A stretch of DNA of 64,000 nt from Ruminococcaceae bacterium UBA5413 (lineage in GTDB: Bacteria > Bacillota > Clostridia > Oscillospirales > Acutalibacteraceae): contig DHNP01000025.1 in assembly GCA_002409585.1 (NCBI GenBank), forward strand, positions 1 to 64,000, given 5' to 3'. Shown piece by piece: positions 37,483 to 45,162 of this stretch; the first letter of the stretch is position 1, and every line of letters begins with the position of its first letter. A program made the position numbers and the translations under genes. Under the pieces are notes generated by a model. It ran no database searches. It saw only the letters and a list, made by a program, of their open reading frames with translations, and was not told where the DNA came from.

Positions 37483-37529
37483 AAAAAAGCCGCATGAAAT
37501 ACTAAAAACTTAGTATCCATGCGGCTTTA
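37483..37529 (-). terminator. Intrinsic terminator of tRNA-Leu
   Basis: On the minus strand AAAGCCGCATG / CATGCGGCTTT form a strong stem around an AT-rich loop (itself able to pair, ACTAA/TTAGT), followed by TTTTTTAGG. It starts six bases past the tRNA 3' end. Confidence 0.85.
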
Positions 37530-37534
37530 AGCTT

Positions 37535-37618
37535 TGGTGCGCGAAACGGGACTTGAACCCGTACGGGAAACCCACACGCCCCTCAAACGTGCCTGTCTGC
37601 CAATTCCAGCACTCGCGC
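37535..37618 (-). tRNA. tRNA-Leu (anticodon GAG)
   Basis: An 84-base class II tRNA with encoded CCA. The acceptor stem GCGCGAG pairs with TTCGCGC, followed by A73 and CCA. The D-loop contains TTGGCAGA. The anticodon stem CACGT / GCGTG holds the loop TTGAGGG, giving anticodon GAG (reads CUC/CUU). A long variable arm (GGGTTTCCC) and the T-arm ACGGGTTCAAGTCCCGT complete the Leu-type fold. Confidence 0.95.
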
Positions 37619-37748
37619 TCAACGGTTTGTATTATATCATTTTTCCTTATAACTTGTCAAGCCAAAATCTTAAATTTTATCGATTTATAAGGCATTATAC
37701 AAAAAAGCCCGCTGGACTGCATTGCGTAAACTTGCCGCTGTGCCTGCA

Positions 37749-40124
37749 CTAAGCGAGCACTTTGCCGATAAAGTGAAGCATAACCGTCATAAGGCTCGTC
37801 GAAAACAGCATAAGCGGAACAAGTATAAAAAGCATTGCCGGCGTAACGCCGACTATCTCAAAAACAGGCCCGTAAAACACAAGCGCCAGCACAAACACTA
37901 AAGCCATAGCGGCAAATAGTACGATATGCTTCGCATTAAAAGGCATGCATACTTTAAACAAAATCATAAGCCCCGTATAGCCCGTCAGTAAAACCGCTAC
38001 AGTTGAAATCTGCGGGTTTGAAAAGCCGAGGTACTCGCATATAGGCACAAGGAGCAAAATGTTAATCGCCATGGTCAAGGCACCCGGCAGAGACTGCTTT
38101 ATAACATTTAAAATAAACTTGCCCCTCAGGCGCTCGGTGTTAGGCTCAAGCGCAAGGAAAAACGAAGGTATGCCTATGGACACGGCATTTATGAGCGTAA
38201 ACTGTATGGGCTGGAACGGGTAATCGCTGCGCAGGAAAATAAACATAACCGCTATTATGGCGGAGAAAATAGCCTTAACGAGGAATAGCGACGCAGAACG
38301 CTGCAGGTTATTTATAGAGCGCCTCCCCTCGGCGACAATGTGCGGCATGGAAGAAAAGTCCGAGTTAAGCAGCACTATCTGCGAAACGTTGCGCGCGGCG
38401 TCGCTTCCTGAGGCCATTGCTATGCTGCAGTCGCTCTCCCTGAGCGCCGGCACGTCGTTTACCCCGTCGCCCGTCATGGCAACGGTATGTTTTTTCTCTT
38501 TCAGCGCACGCACGAGCTTAAGCTTCTGCTTCGGCGTCACACGGCCGAAAACGGAGTACCTGCCCGCAGCTGCTCTGATGTCTTCGTCGCTTTTTAAAGC
38601 AGAAGCATCAATAAAGCTTCCCGCGTTCTTAAGGCCTGCCTTGGCGGCTATATTTGAAACCGTAAGCGGGTTATCTCCGGAGATGACCTTTATATCCACC
38701 CCCTGGTCGTAAAAGTACTCGAGCGTTTTCCTTGCATTTTTGCGTATCTTATCGCTAAGCGCAACCAAAGCGAGCGGTTTTATGTCCGGCGGTACCGACT
38801 TCCCCGTCAATGCACTCCCTGAAGCGGCCAAAAGGAGAACCCTTTCGCCGCGGCGCGAATACTTCTCTGCCTGCGGACGTATTTCGTCAAAACGGCCTTT
38901 AAGTATAAATTCACCGGCTCCGAGCAAATAGCTTCCTTTAACGCCAAAGCTAACGCCGCTCCACTTTCTTGCTGAAGAAAACGGCACCTTATATGTGCAC
39001 TGCCACGCGGGCGGCGCTGGCGCCGCGGCCTTTACGGCATTCATAGTCGGCGTCTTGTCGTCAAGGGTGTTTGACATGGCCGCCAGTATCTCCTCCGCCG
39101 CTTCCCGGCTTATGCCGCCGAGCGGAACAATGTCGTCAACCTGAAGGCTCCCTTCGGTTATGGTTCCCGTTTTGTCAAGGCAGAGCGTGTCCACCCTTGC
39201 AAGCGTTTCTACCGAATACAGTTCCTGCACGAGCGCCTTCCGCAGGGCAAGCCTCACAACGCTTACGGCAAAAACAACGCTCGTAAGCAGTACAAGCCCC
39301 TCGGGTATCATGCCTATAAGCGCCGCTACGGTTGTAACAACAGCACTTTTGAAAGCCTGTCCGGAAATAAAAATCTGCTTGTAAAAAAGCAGGATGCCTA
39401 TAGGTATAATGGAAAACCCTATAAACTTAATTATTCTGTTTGTCCAGGTAAGTATCTCCGAATTAGGCTTTTTCACATATTTCGCGTTTGCCGAAATCTT
39501 CGCCGCGTAGTTTTCCGCGCCTATGTGCTCTACCTTTGCCCTGCACTCCCCGCTTACAATAAACCCGCCGCTTAAAAGGCTGCTGCCGGCGCTCTTTGCC
39601 ACAGGGTCTGACTCACCGGTAACAAGGGACTCATCCGCTTCACATTCCCCGTCCGCTACGACACAATCCGCCGAAATCTGCTCGCCTGATGAAAGTAAAA
39701 TAATATCGTCAAGCACAATGTCGGAGACAGGCACGGCGTACTCATGCCCGCCGCGCACTACACGGGCCTTAGGCGCAGTTACAATGGAGAGCTTGTCTAT
39801 CGTCTTTTTCGCTTTTATTTCCTGTATAATGCCTATGACGGTATTGCAGACGATAACCCCCATGAATAAAAGGTTTTTATACGAGCCTACAATTAAAATA
39901 AGTGCGGCAAGTATAACGTTCAATATGTTGAACGGCGTTATGATGTTGTCGCGCACTATTTTTGAAACAGGCTTTGTTTTAACGTCATCGTGCCTGTTTG
40001 TCAGGTTTTGGCGCACCCGCGCCGCTACCTGCCCGTCCGACAGCCCTGACGACGGGTCGGGGTTAAAACGTTCTGTACGCGGCTGTGCCGGCTGCTCCGG
40101 CTGCCTGCTGCTGTTTCTGTTCAT
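37749..40124 (-). CDS. Cation-translocating P-type ATPase (CtpE-like)
   Basis: A 791-residue HAD-type P-type ATPase. Visible are a short cytosolic N-terminus, the actuator motif LVTGESDPV (about residue 168), the M4 helix motif MIPEGLVLL, the phosphorylation site CLDKTGTITEG (about residue 317), the hinge MTGDGVNDVPALRESD (about residue 545) and a hydrophobic C-terminal half with about six helices. Order and spacing, including GLSDGQVAARVRQ and NTVIGIIQEIKAKKTIDKL near the start, resemble mycobacterial CtpE, which takes up calcium. There is no N-terminal metal-binding CxxC, so a heavy-metal pump is unlikely. Ion specificity is inference. ATG is ten bases from GGAG. Confidence 0.88.
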   Translation of the reverse strand: MNRNSSRQPEQPAQPRTERFNPDPSSGLSDGQVAARVRQNLTNRHDDVKTKPVSKIVRDNIITPFNILNVILAALILIVGSYKNLLFMGVIVCNTVIGIIQEIKAKKTIDKLSIVTAPKARVVRGGHEYAVPVSDIVLDDIILLSSGEQISADCVVADGECEADESLVTGESDPVAKSAGSSLLSGGFIVSGECRAKVEHIGAENYAAKISANAKYVKKPNSEILTWTNRIIKFIGFSIIPIGILLFYKQIFISGQAFKSAVVTTVAALIGMIPEGLVLLTSVVFAVSVVRLALRKALVQELYSVETLARVDTLCLDKTGTITEGSLQVDDIVPLGGISREAAEEILAAMSNTLDDKTPTMNAVKAAAPAPPAWQCTYKVPFSSARKWSGVSFGVKGSYLLGAGEFILKGRFDEIRPQAEKYSRRGERVLLLAASGSALTGKSVPPDIKPLALVALSDKIRKNARKTLEYFYDQGVDIKVISGDNPLTVSNIAAKAGLKNAGSFIDASALKSDEDIRAAAGRYSVFGRVTPKQKLKLVRALKEKKHTVAMTGDGVNDVPALRESDCSIAMASGSDAARNVSQIVLLNSDFSSMPHIVAEGRRSINNLQRSASLFLVKAIFSAIIAVMFIFLRSDYPFQPIQFTLINAVSIGIPSFFLALEPNTERLRGKFILNVIKQSLPGALTMAINILLLVPICEYLGFSNPQISTVAVLLTGYTGLMILFKVCMPFNAKHIVLFAAMALVFVLALVFYGPVFEIVGVTPAMLFILVPLMLFSTSLMTVMLHFIGKVLA

Positions 40125-40417
40125 AATTGTAATTCTCCATTATAAAATTACCATGTATATAAATTGTCCGATAGTATAATACATATTTATATATTAATGA
40201 TATAATATACGATATGCAAGAACAATTAAAGATTAATTAAGGATTCGTTGTTAAAAACTTAAAAATTCATTAATAATTTCCGTCAAAATAGACAAATTAA
40301 AAATGTTTATATTTTTTGTTTAAGTTACTATCAATATTGCGCAAATAAGGCTTTGTGTTATAATTATCAAATAAGTATGGGAACAGTGCTCCCGCGTAAG
40401 GGCAACCGTAAAAGGAG
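40125..40417. other. Divergent promoter region between P-type ATPase and O-antigen-ligase-like gene
   Basis: About 290 AT-rich bases. The plus strand has a clear promoter (40337-40364). The minus strand has several TATAAT-like hexamers near 40160-40210, none with a good -35. No coding frame or RNA motif is seen. Confidence 0.4.
40337..40364 (+). promoter_or_regulatory. Promoter of the O-antigen-ligase-like gene
   Basis: -35 TTGCGC (40337-40342), 16-bp spacer and perfect -10 TATAAT (40359-40364) with an extended -10 TG. A small hairpin (TGCTCCC / GGGCA) lies in the leader. Confidence 0.6.
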
Positions 40418-41668
40418 ATGACTGTTATAGTTAAGACTATTAAAGCAGCAACGCAATCTAATTTCAAAAAATTATTGGAATATATATATGCGGATTTTGA
40501 CCGCTTTACCGTTATGTTCCTAACGGTATCTGTTTTTATGCCGTTTTACTTTACCATTGCGAGTGTATGCATAGTCTCGGTAATGATAATGGTTAACTGC
40601 AAAAAGAGGACAAAAGCCTTCAGCGCGCCATATACAAAATTTTTATTCTTTTTCATTACGGGGGCGTTTTTCATAGCGGCTATCTACAACAACTACGCCG
40701 GTATGGGGTGCGCCGTCCTGTGCTACGCCGTCGTCATCTGCGGCCTGTACGTGCGCAGCGTTATGACACGCGGCATCTTTAACCAGGTCATGGACATTGC
40801 CTGCGTGGGAAGCATATGGTGCCTTTTTATAGCGGTTTTCCAAAAAGCCTCGCTCCTTTCCGTGTCGCCTGAGTACCGTCCGGTTTCGGTTTTTTTCAAC
40901 GCAAATTATTACGGCATGATAATTGAGTTCATAATGATCATCGCTTTGTACCGTATGTTTACAAATACCGACTTAGCCGCTTTCTATGCTTCCGTCATAG
41001 GGCTTAACTTTATCGGGCTGTACCTTACGGCAAGCTTTTCGTCCGTCATGGCTATGTCCTGCGCGGTGCTCGTTATGCTCATTTTAAAGCGCAAATATAT
41101 CCCCGCTTCACTGTTTACCCTTTGCGGCGCAATGTGCGTGCTTGCTTTCTTCTTTTTCCCGCAGCTGCTGCCGCGCGGTTCCGAAGCGCTGGACCACACC
41201 CTCGCGCAGAGGCTTTCCATTTGGGGAGCGGCTGTACAGGGCATAAAACAGCATCCTTTCTTCGGCCAGGGTGCCATGTCTTACTGGATGATTTGCGAAA
41301 AATACGGGTCTTACAGGACTTTTCACTGCCATAACCTGTTCCTCGATATTTTACTTAATTACGGTATCTTCGGTTTTGCGGCCATAGTGACATATGCGCT
41401 CGTACAGCTGAAGCTTCTGTTCATGCGCGTAAAAAGCCATATATACGACAACATGAACATACTGGCCATAGCGGCCGTTGTCGCCGTAGCCGTACACGGC
41501 ATGACTGACGTGACTATTTTTTCAGTCCAGACAGGTGCGCTTTTCCTTGCGGTCACTTCATCAATGGGCATTAGCTCAGCATACTTTGAAAAAGACCTTG
41601 CGTTGTCAAGGTTTATTGTCAGGTACAAAGAAAAGATTTATGCACGCGCGCCTTTCGCCAATGATTAG
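40418..41668 (+). CDS. O-antigen ligase/polymerase-like membrane protein
   Basis: A 416-residue integral membrane protein with about ten to twelve helices and the Wzy_C/O-antigen-ligase mark in the large outer loop and after it (HPFFGQGAMSYW then FHCHNLFLDILLNYGIFGF, about residues 278-325). Members polymerise or ligate surface glycans on undecaprenyl carriers. No glycosyltransferase is nearby, so the product is unknown. The GGAG at 40414-40417 lies directly against the ATG with no spacing, so the real initiation codon may be a few codons later. The gene has its own promoter and terminator. Confidence 0.78.
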   Translation: MTVIVKTIKAATQSNFKKLLEYIYADFDRFTVMFLTVSVFMPFYFTIASVCIVSVMIMVNCKKRTKAFSAPYTKFLFFFITGAFFIAAIYNNYAGMGCAVLCYAVVICGLYVRSVMTRGIFNQVMDIACVGSIWCLFIAVFQKASLLSVSPEYRPVSVFFNANYYGMIIEFIMIIALYRMFTNTDLAAFYASVIGLNFIGLYLTASFSSVMAMSCAVLVMLILKRKYIPASLFTLCGAMCVLAFFFFPQLLPRGSEALDHTLAQRLSIWGAAVQGIKQHPFFGQGAMSYWMICEKYGSYRTFHCHNLFLDILLNYGIFGFAAIVTYALVQLKLLFMRVKSHIYDNMNILAIAAVVAVAVHGMTDVTIFSVQTGALFLAVTSSMGISSAYFEKDLALSRFIVRYKEKIYARAPFAND

Positions 41669-41703
41669 AGTTCTTGCGTGTTTTAATTTATAAAATAATG
41701 GCC

Positions 41704-41752
41704 AAAGCCGTCCGCATCCTTTGATACTCAAAAGGATGCGGACGGCTTTTAT
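41704..41752. terminator. Bidirectional terminator
   Basis: A near-perfect stem of about 18 bp (AAAGCCGTCCGCATCCTTT / AAAGGATGCGGACGGCTTT) with a short loop, followed by TTTTATT on the plus strand. It separates the O-antigen-ligase-like gene from the convergent small membrane-protein gene and can serve both. Confidence 0.85.
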
Positions 41753-41788
41753 TGTAATTCGAAAATTCCCGGCTGCGCCTGGGGGCAA

Positions 41789-42148
41789 CTATTTTTTCCG
41801 CGGCCATGCTCCTGCTATGGAGCAAAGTTCTTCCGGACGGCAGCAGATTAATGTTTCCGGCTTCCCGGCGCATATTTTACCGCACAGCAGCTTAGTTTCA
41901 GCGTCCATACCGCAGTCGGCGCAGACAATATATGTTTTAGAAAATCCGGCGGCTTTAGCCCGCTCCGAGACGCTGCCGAGCATTCCCTCTATGTTTTCCA
42001 TATGGCCAGATACAGGTATGACTATATAATATGCCGGCACGCCGGGGCAATCCGCTTTTAAAAGCCACAGCCAAAATTCACGCAGCAAGCCTACTATCCC
42101 CGCCGTTGCGAACGCCACAAGGAAAATGCCGGAAATAAATTTTGACAT
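41789..42148 (-). CDS. Small cysteine-rich membrane-anchored protein, unrecognised
   Basis: A 119-residue protein with one N-terminal transmembrane helix (about residues 5-24) and a soluble part of about 90 residues containing eight cysteines, mostly in the second half (CADCGMD, LLCGKIC, LICCRPEELC). The helix is followed by WLWLLKADCPG and a strand YYIVIPVSG. I do not recognise the family. The ATG at 42148 has GGGGTGA seven bases ahead, but that site lies inside the 3' arm of the hairpin that ends metK, so the gene is probably expressed at a low or conditional level, or by read-through from metK. Confidence 0.6.
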   Translation of the reverse strand: MSKFISGIFLVAFATAGIVGLLREFWLWLLKADCPGVPAYYIVIPVSGHMENIEGMLGSVSERAKAAGFSKTYIVCADCGMDAETKLLCGKICAGKPETLICCRPEELCSIAGAWPRKK

Positions 42149-42183
42149 AAAAATCACCCCAACACATTTTATGTGCCGGGGTG
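42149..42183 (-). terminator. metK terminator hairpin that includes the next ribosome site
   Basis: On the minus strand a 13-bp stem (CACCCCGGCACAT / ATGTGTTGGGGTG, two G-U pairs) with loop AAA is followed by ATTTTT. The 3' arm holds GGGGTG, the only ribosome-binding sequence of the 119-residue gene whose ATG directly follows the T-run. It starts 14 bases after the metK stop. Confidence 0.75.
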
Positions 42184-42196
42184 ACGGTTTGACATG

Positions 42197-43381
42197 TTAT
42201 TTTGCAAGCGCAGCTTTAAGCGCGTCAACTTTGTCGCGTTTTTCCCAAGAAACGCCGAGGTCCTCGCGGCCCATATGCCCGTAATTTGAAACCGCCCTGT
42301 AGATAGGCTTGCGCAGGTCAAGGTCGCGTATTATAGCCGCCGGCCTCAGGTCAAACACCTTGGAAACCGCTTCGGCAATCTTTTCATTTGAAAAGCCCGA
42401 TGTGCCGAAAGTGTCAACCATAATCGAAACAGGCTCCGCGACGCCTATGGCGTACGCAAGCTGGACTTCGCACTTGCGCGCTATGCCGGCCGCAACTATG
42501 TTTTTCGCTACATGGCGCGCCGCGTAAGAAGCGGAGCGGTCAACCTTCGTCGGGTCTTTCCCCGAAAAAGAACCGCCGCCGTGCCTGCCGTAGCCGCCGT
42601 ATGTATCGACTATAATCTTCCTGCCGGTAAGCCCGCTGTCACCCACCGGGCCGCCTATGACAAACCTGCCGGTAGGGTTTATATAAAACTTTGTCCTGCT
42701 GTCAAGCCACTTCGCAGGTATGCCTGCTTTTATTACCTTTTCCGTAATATCGCCGCGTATCTGCTCAAGTGAAATATCAGGCTCGTGCTGTGCTGAAACC
42801 ACAACAGTGTCCACACGCACCGGGCGGTCGCCGTCGTACTCTACCGTCACCTGCGTTTTGCCGTCCGGCCTGAGGTAAGGGAGCGTGCCGTCCTTCCTTA
42901 CTTTGCTGAGCTGTTTTGAAAGCCTGTGCGCAAGCGAAATGGCAAGCGGCATAAGCTCCGGAGTTTCGTCGCAGGCGTAACCGAACATAATCCCCTGGTC
43001 GCCGGCACCTATCAGGCTGTCTGCATCATCGGCCCCGCCTTTTGCTTCATATGACTTGTTTACGCCCATGGCTATGTCAGGCGACTGCACATCTATAGAA
43101 GTAAGCACTCCGCAGGTGTTGCCGTCAAATCCGCACGCCGGGTTGTCATAACCTATATCTTTTACAACTTCGCGCGCTATGGAAGCTATATCAACGTAAC
43201 AGGTAGTCGAAATCTCTCCCATCACGTGTACTACGCCTGTCGTAGCCGTTACCTCACACGCAACGTGCGCGTTCGGGTCCTGGGCGATAATTGCGTCCAG
43301 CACAGCATCCGCTATCTGGTCGCATACTTTGTCGGGATGTCCTTCGGTAACTGACTCTGATGTAAATAAATGTTTTGCCAC
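42197..43381 (-). CDS. metK: S-adenosylmethionine synthetase
   Basis: MetK makes S-adenosylmethionine from methionine and ATP. The 394-residue product has the opening [20 protein letters not shown] (methionine and ATP-binding residues), [16 protein letters not shown] (about residue 122) and the catalytic loop [17 protein letters not shown] (about residue 262). The open frame extends about 57 codons upstream, but that part is the riboswitch leader; the GTG at 43381, eight bases after AAGGAGG, is the proper start. It is controlled by a SAM-I riboswitch. Confidence 0.97.
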   Translation of the reverse strand: MAKHLFTSESVTEGHPDKVCDQIADAVLDAIIAQDPNAHVACEVTATTGVVHVMGEISTTCYVDIASIAREVVKDIGYDNPACGFDGNTCGVLTSIDVQSPDIAMGVNKSYEAKGGADDADSLIGAGDQGIMFGYACDETPELMPLAISLAHRLSKQLSKVRKDGTLPYLRPDGKTQVTVEYDGDRPVRVDTVVVSAQHEPDISLEQIRGDITEKVIKAGIPAKWLDSRTKFYINPTGRFVIGGPVGDSGLTGRKIIVDTYGGYGRHGGGSFSGKDPTKVDRSASYAARHVAKNIVAAGIARKCEVQLAYAIGVAEPVSIMVDTFGTSGFSNEKIAEAVSKVFDLRPAAIIRDLDLRKPIYRAVSNYGHMGREDLGVSWEKRDKVDALKAALAK

Positions 43382-43400
43382 AGTAAAAACCTCCTTGAAT

Positions 43401-43434
43401 TTATAAAAATAAGCCGTCCGGAAAGACCGAACGG
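43401..43434 (-). terminator. Expression-platform terminator of the SAM riboswitch
   Basis: Minus strand GCCGTTCGG / CCGGACGGC stem with loop TCTTT, followed by TTATTTTTAT. It lies between the aptamer and the metK ribosome site and is expected to form when SAM is bound. Confidence 0.75.
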
Positions 43435-43447
43435 CATTATAAAAATA

Positions 43448-43542
43448 CCTCATCTTTCGGATCTCCCGCAGGATTTGGCACCTTGCATAAAGCAGGTTGC
43501 CGGACATCAAAGGGCCTGTTCCCTCCGTCACTCTTGATAAGG
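43448..43542 (-). promoter_or_regulatory. SAM-I (S-box) riboswitch aptamer
   Basis: Read on the minus strand, the leader contains the S-box conserved blocks in order: CCTTATCAAGAGTGACGGAG, GGGAACAGGCCCTTTGATG, CCCGGCAACC in the form TCCGGCAACCTGC, AAGGTGCCAAATCCTGC, and the closing P1 strand GATGAGG that pairs with CCTTATC. It precedes metK, a normal S-box target. Confidence 0.95.
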
Positions 43543-43561
43543 GCATATTCAATTTGTATTT

Positions 43562-43590
43562 ATATTACCATAAAAAGCGCTGTTAGTAAA
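43562..43590 (-). promoter_or_regulatory. metK promoter
   Basis: -35 TTTACT (43585-43590), 17-bp spacer and -10 TAATAT (43562-43567) with extended -10 TG. The start of transcription falls about ten bases before the SAM aptamer. Confidence 0.6.
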
Positions 43591-43622
43591 TATACAATTA
43601 CGTAAAAATGTAATTTATAAAG

Positions 43623-44270
43623 TTACCTGCCGCCAAAAAGGCCGTGCAGCGCCGGACTGAGCTTTTTATAAACAATCATGGTTATAACCGACAACAAAAC
43701 GCCCTTAAAGAGGTTGAACGGCGCGACAGCCAAAAGTACGAACGTACTTACGTTATTGATTGCGGGGTTAACAGCGCTCCCCATGGCTACAAGCGCTTCC
43801 ATAGGCATATGGAACACTGCCGAGTACATAGGAAGAAGCAGGTAAGCGTTTAAAAGGCTGCCGGCCACTGTCATCATAAGCGTGCCGCATGCAAGGCCTA
43901 TAACAGCGTTCTTTTTAGTTTTATGCGACTTGTACACAGCCGAAGCCGGCAGTACAAGCGCACAGCCTATGAGTAAGTTGGCAAACTCGCCTACGCCGTT
44001 TGTCGCCGTACCGTTAAAAGCAAGGTTTAAAAGGATCTTAAAAAGTTCGATTAAAACACCGGCGGCAGGCCCCAAGGCAAAACCGCCGAGCAGCACGGGC
44101 AGCTCGCTTAAATCGAGCTTGTAGAACCCCGGGGCAAACCACAGCGGGAACTCGATAAGCATCAAAATAAAGGCAATACCAGAAAGCATGCCTATCTGCG
44201 CAATGCCGTTAACGCTGAAAACTCTCGCTGGGGGCTGCTTTTGACGCACCGCTTTTGTAAACTCATTCAT
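43623..44270 (-). CDS. ribU: Riboflavin ECF transporter substrate-binding subunit
   Basis: RibU is the S component that binds riboflavin and docks on the EcfA1-EcfA2-EcfT module. The 215-residue protein has about six membrane helices and the RibU segment KLDLSELPVLLGGFALGP (about residues 52-69), followed by NGVGEFANLLIG. The FMN riboswitch leader confirms the flavin link. GGGAG lies seven bases before the ATG. The gene is monocistronic; the shared ECF module is encoded 13 kb away. Confidence 0.93.
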   Translation of the reverse strand: MNEFTKAVRQKQPPARVFSVNGIAQIGMLSGIAFILMLIEFPLWFAPGFYKLDLSELPVLLGGFALGPAAGVLIELFKILLNLAFNGTATNGVGEFANLLIGCALVLPASAVYKSHKTKKNAVIGLACGTLMMTVAGSLLNAYLLLPMYSAVFHMPMEALVAMGSAVNPAINNVSTFVLLAVAPFNLFKGVLLSVITMIVYKKLSPALHGLFGGR

Positions 44271-44339
44271 AACGTTTCTCCCTGAAAATTGCGGCTGTTA
44301 TTTGGAACCGTTGAAAAGTTATATCGGCTCCGGCCGAAC

Positions 44340-44468
44340 TTTCTTCCATTCGGACTGTAAACCGTCGGCTCCGGAATCTGACCGGAATCTGCGGATTTAC
44401 CTCTCCGCCCGCGGGCTTGCCGGCCAAAAGGCCGCTTTACCGCCGGTATGGGAATCTCACCCCGACGT
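44340..44468 (-). promoter_or_regulatory. Second FMN aptamer, altered 5' core
   Basis: On the minus strand most of the RFN consensus is present: TGAGATTCCC, ACCGGCGGTAAAGCGGC, GCAAGCCCGCGGGCGG, AATCCGCAGATTCCGGT, GCCGACGGT and CAGTCCGAATGGAAGAAAG. The 5' part differs: instead of TTCGGGGCAGGG before the TGAAATTCCC block it reads ACGTCGGGG, so the joining segment and the first strand of P2 cannot both form, and P1 has no clear 5' partner. It lies between the first FMN switch and ribU and has no U-tract terminator after it. Confidence 0.75.
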
Positions 44469-44502
44469 TAATATGCCCCCGTTTAAACCTGTGTGTTTAC
44501 AT

Positions 44503-44533
44503 AAAAAAGCCCCGCAGACTAAAACTGCGGGGC
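44503..44533 (-). terminator. Terminator of the first FMN riboswitch
   Basis: Minus strand GCCCCGCAG / CTGCGGGGC with loop TTTTAGT and then TTTTTTATG. It lies about 25 bases after the first FMN aptamer, the position of a transcriptional expression platform. Confidence 0.85.
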
Positions 44534-44557
44534 AACAGTACGCAAAATGCACACTTG

Positions 44558-44682
<125 letters not shown>

Positions 44683-44697
44683 ACTAACATTGCTTAT

Positions 44698-44726
44698 ATA
44701 TTACCATTAAAAATACCGTATGTCAA
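44698..44726 (-). promoter_or_regulatory. ribU promoter
   Basis: -35 TTGACA (44721-44726), 17-bp spacer and -10 TAATAT (44698-44703) with extended -10 TG. The transcript starts near 44691, directly before the first FMN aptamer. Confidence 0.8.
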
Positions 44727-44842
44727 TAATATACGTCCTGTTTTTACCATATGCACAAAATTATATTGTTTACATAAAAATATTGTGATAATATAAATAA
44801 AACCAGTGCCGAAGCGTCACCATCACGGTACGTCCGCCCCTG

Positions 44843-45022
44843 TCACGCCCCCCTGAATGAATCGTCTCGCATAAAGCTTTCAGCGAAAAGGCGCATTTCA
44901 TGCGCGTTTTTTATTTGAAGCGCATTTGAATCAACCGCCTCTTTGACGTACTGCGGCAGGGTAACAAAGTACTTCTTTGCCTCCGGGTCGTTCCTAAGGA
45001 TTTGGTTTAGCTCATCAGTCAC
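44843..45022 (-). CDS. Small 59-residue protein, unrecognised
   Basis: A short frame starting with GTG at 45022, with GAGGTGATG a few bases ahead, gives a 59-residue charged, helical protein opening MTDELNQILRNDPEAKKYF and ending AESFMRDDSFRGA. Residues such as DELNQILRNDPEAKKYFVTL and YVKEAVDSNAL suggest two or three amphipathic helices, no membrane segment and no cysteine. The good ribosome site, codon use like the neighbours and position between two terminators support a real gene. Similar short proteins are common in Clostridia, but I can assign no function. It is encoded on the same strand as prfB and follows the prfB terminator. Confidence 0.65.
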   Translation of the reverse strand: MTDELNQILRNDPEAKKYFVTLPQYVKEAVDSNALQIKNAHEMRLFAESFMRDDSFRGA

Positions 45023-45047
45023 TTTTCATCACCTCATAATTAGTCTG

Positions 45048-45059
45048 CGCAAATTTGCG
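45048..45059. repeat. 12-bp palindrome before the small gene
   Basis: CGCAAATTTGCG is a perfect palindrome 25 bases upstream of the 59-residue gene's start, near where its promoter would be. It could be an operator; it does not match the LexA, Fur or GlnR consensus that I know. Confidence 0.35.
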
Positions 45060-45085
45060 TTAGTTTAATATGGAAAATCATAGAA

Positions 45086-45116
45086 AGCGCGCGGCCTTCA
45101 GAATGCCCGCGCGCTA
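45086..45116 (-). terminator. prfB terminator
   Basis: Minus strand AGCGCGCGG / CCGCGCGCT, 9 bp with a 13-base loop, followed by TTTCTATGATTTT, about 45 bases past the prfB stop. Confidence 0.65.
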
Positions 45117-45162
45117 AGTAACGGCAGGCCGCCTGCATATGGCTGCGTGCCGGTTATGATGT

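Noticed and set aside
43382..43552. Upstream extension of the metK reading frame
   Set aside because: The open frame runs through the SAM riboswitch. The GTG with AAGGAGG at the proper distance and the family N-terminus set the start at 43381.
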